A model generated the notes under the pieces. The model saw only the letters and a program-made list of their open reading frames with translations, had not been told where the DNA came from and made no database searches. The translations under genes and the position numbers were made by a program. From Membranipora membranacea (lineage: Eukaryota > Bryozoa > Gymnolaemata > Cheilostomatida > Membraniporidae), in NCBI GenBank assembly GCA_914767715.1, contig OU612065.1, positions 11,472,001 through 11,536,000 of the forward strand: 64,000 nt of DNA, given 5' to 3'. This document shows, piece by piece, positions 22,901 to 34,045 of this stretch; the first letter of the stretch is position 1, and every line of letters begins with the position of its first letter.

Positions 22901-25900
22901 CAAGTTATATTCTTTGCTATCATTGACTTTAGAATGATTATCTATTTTGTCTGTATGCCCATTTAATGAATCACACTTGTGATGGTATGCCCATAATAAC
23001 AACTGTGACAGTAAAATACATCAGCTACGGTTAAGTGTGCCTTTGTTTAAATAGTCATAGTCATCAATTTGAATTATAAACATTTAGATAGGGGTGTGTA
23101 TTTGAGAATTTAGGAAATGAGGCTACTGCTCATAAGGGATTTACTAGATGAGTTGTCTTCTCTAAGATCTGTGAGGGGAGACAATATGAGTATATGAGAG
23201 TATATGAGAAGAATTTTGCTCCCTCAATGGCTCATTCCTTGAAATGAGGCCACAGTCTAATTTAGACCTTGCCAGTGTTCTCTTAGTTAGACTAAGAGCT
23301 TAAAAATGATACCAAAACCTCCAAGGTGTCAGGAGTCCTTTAATAATTAATTGTGTGCTAATATTATGACTTGGGCTATCATATTGAAAAACAAATAGAC
23401 AATGTGTGGCCTCTAAAATTGTTAGGCTGTGTCCATATGCTATGCAGGTAAGAAGTTGCCATACTGACTCTCGTGATCTGACTGAGCATGTAGATCACTG
23501 ATAAACTAGGCTATCATTACCACAAAGAAGTTGTCGTGAGGCTTAATATGCATCATGCGTGACTTTAATTTGCGCATGTGCAAGAACAATGAGCCCCAAA
23601 GCAATAGAGATAAAGATTTTGGTCAGCCTGGGCTAGAATTAAAAAAATAAAATAAAATCATTTTGCAGCCCTAGTTAGAAGTGATGTTGGGGATAAATCT
23701 AGATTATTAAAATCACACCATCTTATCAAAGAAAGGGAAAGACAAATGAATGTTTCGTAATTGCAGTTTTCCTAACCCAAGTCATAGTAAATAATGACAC
23801 ACAGAACTAGGAATTTATGAATACAGATATCGAAAATAATCTAAGATTAGATACAATGATGCGTTTACGATTATTAAAATCGCAAAATCTTATGACAAAA
23901 AGGGAAAGACAAATTGAGTCACTGTATCGATGATAATGATAACTGCACACACACCTAGGAAGCTGAGACGGCTGAATAATCTAATCTAAGATAATGATGC
24001 ATAAGTATGATAAGAGTGATAAAAGAATCAAGTAGTGATGAGTTAAATAAAGAAAAATAATACTTGCTGGTAGAGAGCTTTCTAATTTTTTCTGCCTGGC
24101 TTGTTGACACTAAAGTTACATAAGAATTTCAAAATTTAAAGTTTAGGCTCCTATAGGTGAAAGTTCAACCTAATATGCTTTGCAATCAGCCCATTGGCTG
24201 TTGTACATTCATATTGGGTGTGAGAGTTCAACAGAAGATAAGGTTGACTGCATTTTTAGGGATTAGCCCTTAATCCAAAGAAATTCCCTTTATAGAAGAT
24301 CTTGTCCAGGCACTCAGGCTACTTTTCATTGAAGGCTGAAAGATTGAATCTTTCTTCCTCCAGCCCTCAAAGAAATGTTGATGATGTCATAACAAATGGC
24401 TAGAAAATCACAATTTAGTTGGGTATTTGGTTGTGCTGGACTTGGAAATATTTTTTATGTGATTGTATTCACTGCTTGCATTCATACTACTCCCAAAGAG
24501 CACATCAGGTATAAATCTATTATGTTTTGCAGTAATAGACAGTTTTCTGAGCTCCGATTTAGGCCTTAATTTGGAGTTGTCCCCTCTCCAGTTTGGTACT
24601 TTTAACCCACGCCGCATAGGAAAAACGTGCTGAAAAGAGGAAAATGTGGAAAATAATTTTAGTATTTGGATAGTCAATTATAGCATTTTCTGCCTGTTTT
24701 GCGGACAATTTGGCAGAATCTTTCATCAAGAGTTTCGTGACCAAAATTAAGATTTATCAAGATTTAAGCCTCCAATGATTTGGGTTTTCAATGGTGCTGA
24801 CTCTGAATCAAAAATCATTTTTATCTTAACATAAGCGGTTTTCAATATAACCCTCTTTCAGCAGGTTTTTCCTATGCGGTGTGGGTCAAAATTACCAAAC
24901 TGGAGAGAGGACAACTCTGAATTGAGGCATAAATAAGAGCCCAGAAAACTGTCTATTGAATATGGATGGGCAAAACTGTAAGTGTTTATTGTGTGACAAA
25001 ATGGGACTCAGGTGCCACATATGTTGTCAAAACCCCCCTTTGAGAGGCATTTACGTGTTACCCTGTACCACCTCCATCAATACTTACGTATTGATTGCGT
25101 GGGGGATGATGATCCGTGCTAGTGAATAGGGTCTTTGATGTAGGATAAATTGAATTAGTTATCTAGCCGCAACCTAATGTTTGTTTTGAAAACATTGATA
25201 TTTATTACGGAGAACATCATAATAGCAGGCATACTCATTCATGGTTATCAAGTTGGCCCTCAGACTTAAATCGTGACTGAGCTGGCTCTTGACTGAGAGG
25301 GCAACTTCCAATTTAATTTTAAAATGTGCTGTATTTTTTCATATTTTTTTACCCCTACAAGTCCTGAACCTCCAAGGTTTCCGGAATCCTTTAACGTTGA
25401 CCTATACCAGTTTTATTTTGCAAATCGAAGCATTGCCATAGATAAAAGTGCTGGCCGTGTGTGACATTTATGAAAACACCAATGTTTTAGTAAGTGAAGA
25501 GGAAAGGTAAGGATGAAGATGGGTGCTTTCAATACCATGACTTAGGATAAACACCTTACCTTTAACGAGTATGCAGAGTTTGATAATATGTGTGTTGGAG
25601 TGATCTATGGTCACATTGAAACCTACAACAATCGCTATGGATGCATTTAGACTGTCAGTAGCGCGATGTCCCCTTGGTACCAAGCAGCCTTTGATCTCGA
25701 TTGCGAGATTTTTAGGCTTGCATTGAAAACCAAGAGAACCTTAAACCAAGGTTCAAATTAAACAACGTAGCTACAAGTCTACAGCACTTCCACATTGCAT
25801 ATTGTTGTATGGTTATATTGCAATTTTGCCGCATTAGCTGACCAAGCCAATAAGGGGCTTCGGGAGAAGCTTCAGACGGCCAATCTCATGGAAATAGACC

Positions 25901-28900
25901 AACTACCCATGCACCACACACACCTAGTGTTTGTAGTAATATTTTCTCATGGATGATCAAGTCCTGAGCTTTATTTAGATATTCCTGAAAATAGGAAAAA
26001 AAGTGCATTTTAGCATAAAGATAAATAAGGAAATGACTTTACCGGCCCTGGCCGTACGATTGAAAATCAGCAGATTGGACTGTTATGTTTGATTAAAGTT
26101 GTCAACACTCATATACAGGAGTTGTCTGGTTCCCAATGGTCAATCATTAAACACAGGACATCAACAAGTATCTTTTATTCTTTGTTGATCTATCAGGATT
26201 GTAAAGCTCAATCAAACAGTTGAAGCTAACGCTTATTTGGAACATGATATAACAAAAACTATCAAGTTTTCGTACTAAGATTTGTAATACTCACTGAACT
26301 ATTTACATCTAAGACTGTTGGGGCATCTTTGTCTTTATCTTGAATGTAAAAATGACCTGCTTTAATTATGTGTTCTATTTTCTTCGGTTGCTCTTCAACT
26401 TTTGCTGAGAGAAACAAACATGCTGCTGCCATACTCTGAGAATAAGAGTGCATAAGGTTAGCAAAGGTTGCTGTAACATGTACATAAAGTAACTCAACGT
26501 TCATGAATAATGTCTTTTGGAGGAAAAGATTCTCGTATAGAGTGTTGGTGTGTGAAAAAGAAAAAATAACTCACAAAGACTCGTAAAAATATTAAAAAAA
26601 GTTCAAACAACTCTCTTGTGATTCAATCTCATTTAGTGAGGAGCAGCTCTGAAATAGAATGCGACAACCCAAAGGCTGGACTGGACTATCAGGTACAAGG
26701 TTATCTCCCATCATCACATAAAACTGCATGGGTACAGTTAGTCCATCACAAGTCTTGATAATGGATCAAAACCTTGCAACAATTGTATCCAGATAATAGT
26801 TGAGGGCAGTATGAATACATAAAACAAAATTTTCAACTGTAGCCTTTGGGATTGAATATAAATGAAAATTACTTCAGGCTCCTAACAATTAATAATTTAT
26901 CTGTTGGTAACACCGCATATAGCAATGTACACAAGGGTCTACATTATCGTAACTTTGATATTATAGAATTATTGTGTCTCAGTACTTACCCGCCAATTAA
27001 ATTTCTGTAGTGGATGAAACATATAAAATCTATGCATATATACAATTGCTGTGTTCATACATAGTTGTCTTCTGAATGATGACGTTAAGGAATTCAAGGC
27101 ATTTATTTTGAACACAAAACTATATACTAATAAGAAGAGCCACTAGATTAGTCGTGTCGTGGTTTACTGGTATTCGAACATCTTTGAACAAGCTGCCCTA
27201 AGCTTGGATAAGTTAGCAAAATTATCATCATGAGCCCAAATCGGGTAATCGATGCTATATAGTATAAGAATGAAATCTCGTCTCGGCTACATTTTAAAAT
27301 TACCTATCATATAGCTGTAGGCCTATGCAGTATACAGCTTATTCATACAATTTAGATTTTCCCCAGGCTAAAGCACACTTATAGTGGATGTACAAGGGTC
27401 AGGTGCATACAATTGAGTGACAATTGACAATGGAGCAGTATAGTCACAATTTAATAATTTTGGAAGAGATCTTTTTTAACTCTCTCTAAGGTAGTGTACC
27501 TTAGCCAATGATTTAATACCAATGTTTATGCAGCTATCTTAGATCCTAATGAGGCCTCCCAAGATACTGTTCTGGTTGACACAGAGGACAGGTTAAACCA
27601 GGAAGTTACAGAGAGGGAGTGGAAACGAAATGTAGCCTGTGACTTAACAAGGCTGTTTCCAAGGGTTGTACTAATATGGTCCCTCCATTAAAATTCATTT
27701 AAGTCCTCAGTCTTTTTATATGTCTGTCTCCAGTTGAAAATTATTAAAATATTTGACATGTTTACTCAATGGTATATTCAGACACCCAGAGACAATATAT
27801 CATGATGTAAATCACCACAAGTGTAGATGAGACATAGCTAGTAATATAGTAACCACTTTTGCAGGGTATTGAATTATAATTCCAATGCAAATGTTTGATG
27901 GGGGATAGAGAGACTGAAAATAAATCATTCATTCACCATTTAAAAACCATGTGAGGAACTTAGACCAGATAAAAGTAGTGAAAGTACTTAAATAAGCCCT
28001 TTCTAACACCTAAGTGACAATGGGAGGCATAACATACCACGTTTGACTGATGAAAACAGCCATTGATTACCAAATTATGAGGCAAATTTATGGCCATGTC
28101 TGCAGGGAAACTTCCCCTTCTCATATGAGCAGCAGAGGGCTTTGGAGTCCCAGGTAAAACTAGACTATAGTTTGAAACATGGACTATACCTGAGTGCTAT
28201 CTATATCTCTCTGCTACTTAGTTTAGTTTCTTTTCAAGAGGTTCAAACACTTTAGGAAATTTGCAGTAGAACCCATCTTGATAAATGGGATTTCACAACT
28301 ATGCTCTTGCTGATTGGACAGTTCATCAAAATTATTACAGCAACTCAAGTTGTACTTATTTTTGGCAGGAAGTCACTTTCTGCAGTCTCTGCTCTGATTG
28401 GCTGTGGTCATGAAAAACCTTTGCTGATAAAGAGAGGACAATTACCAGTGGAGACAAACAACGATTTGAAAGGAGAGGCCGTTTCCACTCCTTTTTCAAA
28501 CTCCTTTTTCAAACTCCTTGTTTAAACTTAAAAGCATACTAAGATTTACATTATATAGGCCCACTCTACTGATAAGAAAACAACAGAAGAAGAGCAGAAT
28601 ACTTAAGCGTAATGCGAATGCGTAAGCAGTACGCCTCGTTAATTTTAATCCTTAGCAAGCATGTGATTCAAATCTGTCGCCTTGCGACTATTTTGCATAG
28701 CATTAATATAAGTGTCATCACCGTGACCCCAGCTTTGCTTTGGTTTCACGAACTGTTTTTGGTAAGAAGCTGTTATAATACACTGATTTGCTAGCATATA
28801 TCGTGGGGGGATCTCCCTGAGTCACTGCCCTGGTAACTACAACATTAGCAGGTCTATCGTTTATAAGTTCATCGTAAGCAGATGTGAGCGATTCGTTGTT

Positions 28901-30083
28901 TTCCTCATGGAACAGCAGGCGAAGTAACAGAGCATGTCTTATTTTTGTTCGCCTATCAGCTAGGGTTTCTAATTCTAGTTTTTCACGAGCTTCTGTCACA
29001 CTATCCCTCCCTTTGAGGGTGGATATGAATCTTATGGCTTTGTGTTGCACCATCTCAATGTCATTTATTAGATAACCTAGTGTCGTATCCCAGACAGAAG
29101 CTGCATACTCAACATGAGGTCTACATAGGCTGGTGTAGGCAAGGAGACGAGCGGATGCAGGGGCATCACGTAGTGCGCGTTTAATCATGCCCAATTGTTT
29201 TTTAGCTTTTCCAATCTGAATATGAATGTGATTGTTAAATTTCAAATCTGACTGAAGAATGACGCCTAGGTAGCGAGTCTCCCGCACAGTCTCTAGGGTT
29301 GTCCCGTCTAGCACATAATTGGTGTCAGGGGAAGTCGGAGACTGATTGAAGGGAAGAACTGAACATTTGTCAACGTTGAAGGACATGCACCACACATTTG
29401 CCCATTGCTGAAGTGCATACACATTGCTTTGAAATCTCAATTTGTCTTGAGCATTGTTGACCACCTGGTAGATGAGGGTGTCATCGGCAAACAGACTAAT
29501 CATCTAATGTCACAATCAACGTGGTCCGGCAGATCATTAATGTAGGCTAGGAAGAGGGTGGGGCCTAGCACCGACCCCTGAGGAACCCCAGAAGTTACAG
29601 GCAGTTCCTATGAAAGTTTCCCTTTAATCCTTACTTTTTGTTTGCAGTCCATAAGGAAATCATGAATCCATTTCATTATCTGTGTACTCACATTAGGAAT
29701 GTTAGATGTTGACCTAGCTGTAACTCGTAACTGAGCTGGACAGAAACTTACTTTTTCTTCTGAAAACAATCGATCTGGACCTGACACACACTTGTTATAG
29801 ACACTTAGAGGGTATTACATCATGAGGATATCCTAAGAAAATGCTTTTTTTCATTAAATAATCTTTTTCATTCAAAAAACTTAGCTAATTTGACTGACTC
29901 AGCTTTTTCAAAATGGCTCAAACACATCATTAGAAAAGGATACAATTGCAGGCGCTGGCCTATACTCTGTATGAGGTTAGCACAATTTGTCCTGTAGGCT
30001 GCTTCCATCTCTTCGGAATAGCCATGCTTGATACTTGGGGTTTTAGACAACTGCTCTTTGGTGAATAGCCATCGCCCCGCCAT
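16979..30083 (-). CDS. Second cyclin T copy, cyclin-box exons only (9 exons, 257 codons, no C-terminal tail)
   Basis: Exons 30083-29944, 27071-26990, 26435-26295, 25984-25924, 25622-25560, 19491-19446, 18936-18846, 18582-18513 and 17055-16979 have exactly the lengths of cyclin T exons 1-9 (771 nt). They contain no frameshift or stop that I can find. A few substitutions are present, for example REKDKD to QDKDKD, one Lys to Ile after the TIDHSNTH motif, and Lys to Glu before LWWQY. The three tail exons are missing because the duplication breakpoint lies in intron 9. Introns have been enlarged by mobile elements, and a LINE lies 11 nt upstream of the start codon. The reading frame would encode the CDK9-binding cyclin boxes alone, or be spliced into the orphan TRAM exons downstream. 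Whether it is expressed is unknown, so it may equally be a young pseudogene. Confidence 0.75.
17416..18447. mobile_element. Non-autonomous DNA transposon, ~1.03 kb, 8-10 bp target duplication
   Basis: Absent from copy 1 at 6190-6200. Flanked by GAATCAGAG at 17407-17415 and 18448-18456. The ends are inverted: CATTCTTGCCAAGT on the left, and CTTGGCAAGTAT on the right, whose complement is ATACTTGCCAAG. No transposase reading frame. The 8-10 bp duplication suggests a hAT or Mutator relative. Inside are a hairpin (about 18049-18072 with 18118-18148, arms around GGGCCCCTGGG) and a GC-rich block at 18255-18395. Confidence 0.8.
18255..18395. other. GC-rich block in an otherwise AT-rich region
   Basis: Runs of C and G (GGGGCGCCGCCCCG, GTTGGGGGGC, CCGCCCCCC) stand out sharply from the flanks. 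It lies inside the 17416-18447 element, so it is probably part of that element or nested in it. No gene is seen. Confidence 0.6.
20622..21080 (-). repeat. tRNA-like Pol III promoter sequence split by a MITE
   Basis: On the minus strand an A-box-like TAGCTCAGTGG (21068-21058) is followed by TTAA, then after the 377-bp MITE by a B-box-like GAGTTCGAAACC (about 20645-20634) and a T-run (GCAGTTTTTTT). Without the MITE the A-to-B spacing is about 41 nt, close to that in tRNAs. The acceptor and T stems do not pair well, so a tRNA-derived SINE head or decayed tRNA is more likely than a working tRNA. Confidence 0.5.
20677..21053. mobile_element. 377-bp TTAA-target MITE with perfect 17-bp inverted ends
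   Basis: TTAA at 20673-20676 and 21054-21057. The ends AGGGCAACCAAGGTTTC and GAAACCTTGGTTGCCCT are perfect reverse complements. No coding potential. It is inserted inside a tRNA-like sequence. Confidence 0.9.
22858..22889. repeat. 32-bp perfect palindrome
   Basis: ACCAGAGACTATAGAT followed directly by its reverse complement, with no spacer. It lies inside the 19869-25390 element. Confidence 0.85.
23449..23595. repeat. Dispersed repeat copy, left part of the 33483-33846 element
   Basis: Starts CATACTGACTCTCGTGATC and tracks 33483-33617 with scattered differences. It is truncated on the right, where the similarity stops after GCAAGAACAATGAG. Confidence 0.75.
24535..24957. repeat. Foldback repeat with ~105-bp arms, nested
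   Basis: Arm 24535-24640 is an imperfect reverse complement of 24851-24957 (shared cores GACAGTTTTCTG, CCAGTTTGGTA, CGCATAGGAAAAAC), with a loop of about 210 bp. No gene. It lies within the 19869-25390 element. Confidence 0.75.
27597..28521. mobile_element. TTAA-target non-autonomous DNA element, 925 bp
   Basis: Absent from copy 1 (10110-10115). TTAA at 27593-27596 and 28522-28525. Inverted ends ACCAGGAAGTTACAG and ACAAGGAGTTTG share the inner core GGAGTGGAAACG, and the right end has two extra copies of a 13-bp unit CTCCTTTTTCAAA. No transposase seen. Confidence 0.8.
28606..29705 (-). mobile_element. 5'-truncated non-LTR retrotransposon (LINE), reverse transcriptase C-terminal part
   Basis: Absent from copy 1 (about 10188). 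On the minus strand the RT fragment shows [14 protein letters not shown] (motif B region), then FADDT (catalytic DD), then a thumb region [15 protein letters not shown] and a Jockey/CR1-type C-terminus ending at 28718. An in-frame stop occurs upstream of the PQGS motif. A one-base frameshift separates PQGS from FADD, so the fragment is dead. The endonuclease and the first RT motifs are missing. No clear target duplication; about 8 nt of target are missing relative to copy 1. It lies in intron 1 of the second cyclin T copy. Confidence 0.88.
28718..29503 (-). pseudogene. LINE reverse-transcriptase 3' fragment, 261 codons open
   Basis: Longest open part of the LINE. It starts just before FADDT and includes KYL-type RYLGVIL and the conserved [17 protein letters not shown] block. 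Its true upstream part is in another frame. Confidence 0.88.
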
Positions 30084-30094
30084 TTACTAGTAAG

Positions 30095-30981
30095 TCTGAA
30101 GCTTGGTGACAATGTCATACCGCACTCAGACTCTGTCAAGTACCTTGGTGTGACCATCCATTCCAACCTGAAATGGAATGCACATATATCAATTGTAGTA
30201 AAGAAGGCGAATCGTTCACTCGGTCTCATAAAACGAGGACTCAAAGAGGCCCCGGTTAAAACCAAACTTCTAGCTTACAAAACCATGGTTAAACCCATCT
30301 TAGAATATACATGTCAGGTGTGGTCGCCACATAACATTGGTCTGAATAATAGCTTGGAAAAAGTTCAGAGAAATGCAGTAAAATGGATCTATCATTTAAA
30401 TAAAACTGACAGCGTAACTGAATGTATGACTAGCCATGCTATTCCCCTTTTGTCTGACAGGAGAGAAGCAATAGATATTACATGTCTTAGAAAAGTGGAA
30501 GGAGGACTGTTCGACATAAAATTGAATACCTATATACGCTTTGTTTCATCTACCCACGACACCAGAGGTAAAACAATTAGTTGGCAGCATAGTTGTGATG
30601 CATGGTCACATAGCTACTATAATAGAATGAGGCCAGAGGTAAAGGTATATTTTCCTCCAAAAGAGTCCAAATTAACCTGACAACCTTCTAACAATTAACT
30701 AACATCTTAGCATTACATGTACATATCAAACATTCAAGTACATGCCGGTACACATCGATTAACTATGGTCAACTTGTTTACTATAAATCCTATCTCTTCA
30801 TAACTGGGCAGGCAATTTATTGATGTTCAATTATTGGTGTATTTTAAACATTTTTTCTGTAAATTAATCACCTGCAATACCAGTACGCAATACCCCTCCG
30901 AACACACTGAAGGTATATTTATCCAAATGTGCCCGTGAATCGTGATGTGGACGGTTTGGATTAAGTTGAAGGTAAGGTAAG
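30095..30981 (+). mobile_element. 5'-truncated LINE 3' end (CR1/L2-like), inserted 11 nt upstream of the copy-2 cyclin T ATG
   Basis: Plus-strand frame from about 30096 to 30680 (stop) encodes the RT C-terminus: KYLGVTIHSNLKWNAH, LGLIKRGLKEAP, PILEYTCQVWSPH. It is followed by about 300 bp of 3' UTR and a short (GGTAA)n tail. Possible 5-bp duplication GTAAG at 30090-30094 and 30982-30986, ambiguous because the tail has the same sequence. It differs in sequence from the LINE at 28606-29705, so it is a separate family or lineage. Confidence 0.88.
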
Positions 30982-31891
30982 GTAAGACACACAGACAGAG
31001 CTTTCTTTGTTAAACACCAAACAATGAGTTTGTAGGTGATTAGATAATATTATCTATTCAATGTAAATGGCAGTTCCATTGTCTTATAAATGTGCATGAA
31101 TACAACAAGCAAATTATGCTTGGTAGTTAATCTAGAAACCTATCATAGATTTCCATAAAATATGGTCTTTCATGAATAATGACAATACATCGTTGTGGTC
31201 TGTCTTTAACTTTTGACCTATTTACTGCTCTTCTACAAAAATAGCAACTGAATGCTGACAATGCAATTGAAATGTTGAATTTGGAGCTGGTGCTAGAGAA
31301 CTTGATGTAAGAACCTCATATCTAATCAAAATTTCATCATCATTTTGAAATTCAATCTATTGGTGAGTGCTCACTTGGTATGTAACTAATGCAAAGGGAT
31401 ATTTACTATAGGCTTTACTGCTTTTAAATCTAGGTGTCGCTACATGCTGCAAATGCAAGATTGATTGGCTTGGATGTCATGACATTTGTCACAAATTGAA
31501 AATGAGAAGACAACTCGTAACAATGTGTTGAATGCAGTGATAAATTTATAGCCTGTCTTGACCAGCTTTGTTCGGTGGCTTGTCAAGACAGGCTAGGATG
31601 AATGAATCATACTGGGAATTTTGAAGATTATTACACACTGATCATGTAATACATTATTACTACTCTGGTCAAGATCATGAATCGATTCATGCAGCTATGA
31701 ACTCCCTCTCATTGCTTGCACGCAGCCTAAGAATCTTTTTTGATATGACCATCCGAGATAAAAGAAAGAGTCAGCAATCAGTACATCAACGTGGGGGGGA
31801 TTGTCTCTAACCTAACGACCAGTGATACAAACCCTTAAAGCTTTATTACGAAGTCAGTGTGAGAAATTTAGAGTGCGGAAAAACCGTATTG

Positions 31892-32760
31892 GGGCCATTC
31901 CATGGGGACTGATCAAATGTGTGTGGTGACATATTTTTTATTTCGATTTTAGTAGTCTAGTTGAAACAAGCATGTTCAAATTAGCACAAATCCAGATTCC
32001 TAGGGTTCTGAGTCAAACGTTAGCCGCCGAAATGTTGTGGGCACAACTCCAAAGCCATTTTCTGAGATTCTTCATATTTCAAACTTAAATAACTTGAAAT
32101 CTAAGTGTTTTTGAGACTTGAGAATTCGGATATCAATAGAACCACATCTCAATGTTATTTTAAGACTATTTTCAGTGCTGCACTGACAATACCCGAGAGG
32201 TCAGGGGTCACCAAAGTTGGCTACCGGTGCTGATAATGACGAAAATTGCTCGATTTCATCAGTTTGTAATGCGCTGAATCTGAAAAATGTGCAGAGTTAA
32301 TAACAAAGTAAGTTACTATAAGCTTTATCATGCATATACTGATCATAAATCAGTTATCATTTTGTCATTCGGACCAACTGGGGAGCGGTGGCAGCAAAAA
32401 TTCAAGATGGCCGCCTTCCGAAATGCACCGGCAGCGCCCAATCCGGGGTATGATTGGTCAAAGTTAGCGTGAAAAATGTGACGAAAATACATGAATTAAA
32501 TACAATTAACACCTGAAAAATCCATTTCCATCTTGAATTTTTGCTGCCACAGCTCCCCAATTGGTCCAAATGATAAAATTATAATTATTATAATTGATTT
32601 ATGATCACTACATGCATGTTAAAACAGCTACCGTTTGACTCAGAACCCTAGGAATCTGGATTTGTGCTAATTTGAACATGCTTGTTCCAACTAGACTACT
32701 AAAATTGAAATCAAAAAATATGTCAGCACACACATTTGATCAGTCCCCATGGAATGGCCC
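31892..32760. mobile_element. Foldback/palindromic DNA element, 869 bp, ATTG duplication
   Basis: ATTG at 31888-31891 and 32761-32764. The ends GGGCCATTCCATGGGGACTG and the inverse at 32741-32760 pair. Similarity between the arms continues inward almost to the centre (for example CAAATCCAGATTCCTAGG with its inverse near 32651). No transposase. Absent from copy 1 at about 11493. Confidence 0.85.
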
Positions 32761-32804
32761 ATTGTACAACATATATACAGCTACAAATATTTATATTCTC
32801 CTTC

Positions 32805-32835
32805 TATTATTACCCTCCCTGGTAAGAAATCCTAG
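32805..32835. other. Deletion junction: KANSL2 exons 1-3 lost from copy 2
   Basis: Sequence matching 11500-11550 joins directly to sequence matching 13016 onward. About 1.47 kb is missing, including the KANSL2 start codon, the first zinc cluster and exons 1-3. Confidence 0.85.
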
Positions 32836-33482
32836 CTTGGATGCGGTCACTTGCCATAGGGAGTTATCATATCAATGACGGTGTGCAGACAACCTCCAAC
32901 GTTAATTTGAAAGTACTGTAGTATTTGAAAGACTTCTAGGCTTCATGTCTTAGAATCATAGAGTTATTCTATACTATATAATATTATAAAATAACTCAAT
33001 GCTTGTATGACATCATGCTTGGTAACTGTTATGCTGTTTTAATCAAATCAAATATAGCTAAATGTTTAAACTGTTTTGTTGGTTGTCTTCAATATACTTC
33101 AGTAGGTAGGTCGCCTCAAATAGTCTTCTTTTAATTCACAATCAAATTATGTTCATCCAGTGCACATTGATGATTAGATTGTTTGCATACATGATTATAT
33201 ATAGTTTAAATGACATTCAGGTATGGTACTAACAGCTGAGGAGACTACTCGAATCACCAGGGATAAGCTGATAAGGTTACAATCTCTCTACATAGAGCAG
33301 TTCAAGTGGCTTCAGCATGTGCTCAAGGAGGGAAGAAGAAAATATCTAAAGCGGAAAGCAGAAGAGAAAGCTGGGAGAACTACGAATGATGGAGACGCAA
33401 CAGGTAATTAATAAAAACATAGTTGGTAACCGCTGGACATTAAAATATTTCATAATATTTCGATATATGTGCTATCTTATTA

Positions 33483-33846
33483 CATACTGACTCTCGTGAT
33501 CTGACTGGGCATGTAGATCACTGATAAACTAGGCTATCATTACCACAAAGCAGGTGTCGTAAGGCTAAGTATGTATCATGCGTGACTTGAATTTGCGCAT
33601 GTGCAAGAACAATGAGTTTAGTTTTGGTTCTGATTGCAACTTTGGAAAGGGGAAATGGGATATCCCCTGCATAAACTGTCAATCAAAATCAGCTAATAAT
33701 GACAAGAGAGGATAACTATTGATAACAAATCTGCACGCTTTGGGAAGTATGTCACCAGAGCAGGTAGCCAATCAGATGGCTTCGGAATTCCGAGGCTCAA
33801 TTTTGCAGAGATCAGCTCATGCCCAGAGCTGAGCATGCGCAGAATG
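33483..33846. mobile_element. Small non-autonomous element with 9-bp target duplication
   Basis: ATCTTATTA at 33474-33482 and 33847-33855. The ends CATACTG and CATTCTG are inverted. Absent from copy 1 (13681). The CAT...ATG termini resemble those of the 17416-18447 element, so a shared transposase source is possible. Confidence 0.8.
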
Positions 33847-34045
33847 ATCTTATTAAGGTTGCATGATACAAGATTCTTGCAAACGTGCTATCTATCCATA
33901 CAAATAAAACTCACCTCCAAAAAAAAATAGACGTGAATTTTATTTGTATGGATAGATAGCACACTGGCATTTTCGCACTGTTGTACACTGACAATACATT
34001 ACATAATTATGATGTTTCAGAACATGGATCTGAAGTTGAAGGTAC

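Larger units (their letters stand above)
19869..25390. mobile_element. Long-TIR DNA transposon with TTAA target duplication (Kolobok/piggyBac-like), 5.5 kb with nested insertions
   Basis: TTAA at 19865-19868 and 25391-25394. The ends are AGGATTCCTGACACC and its inverted counterpart GGAATCCT. The arms are long: 19869-20217 pairs with 25107-25390 as an imperfect inverted repeat. Terminal AG and TTAA suggest Kolobok more than piggyBac, which is an inference. No transposase is recognised. The longest open pieces (for example 22310-22564 minus, starting [14 protein letters not shown]) could be an N-terminal remnant but match nothing I know. A third inward copy of the terminus sits at about 23313-23339. 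The element lies in intron 5 of the second cyclin T copy. Confidence 0.75.

Noticed and set aside
29960-30265. Minus-strand frame overlapping the LINE junction.
   Set aside because: It is antisense to the LINE and joins the LINE with the cyclin T exon; no support.
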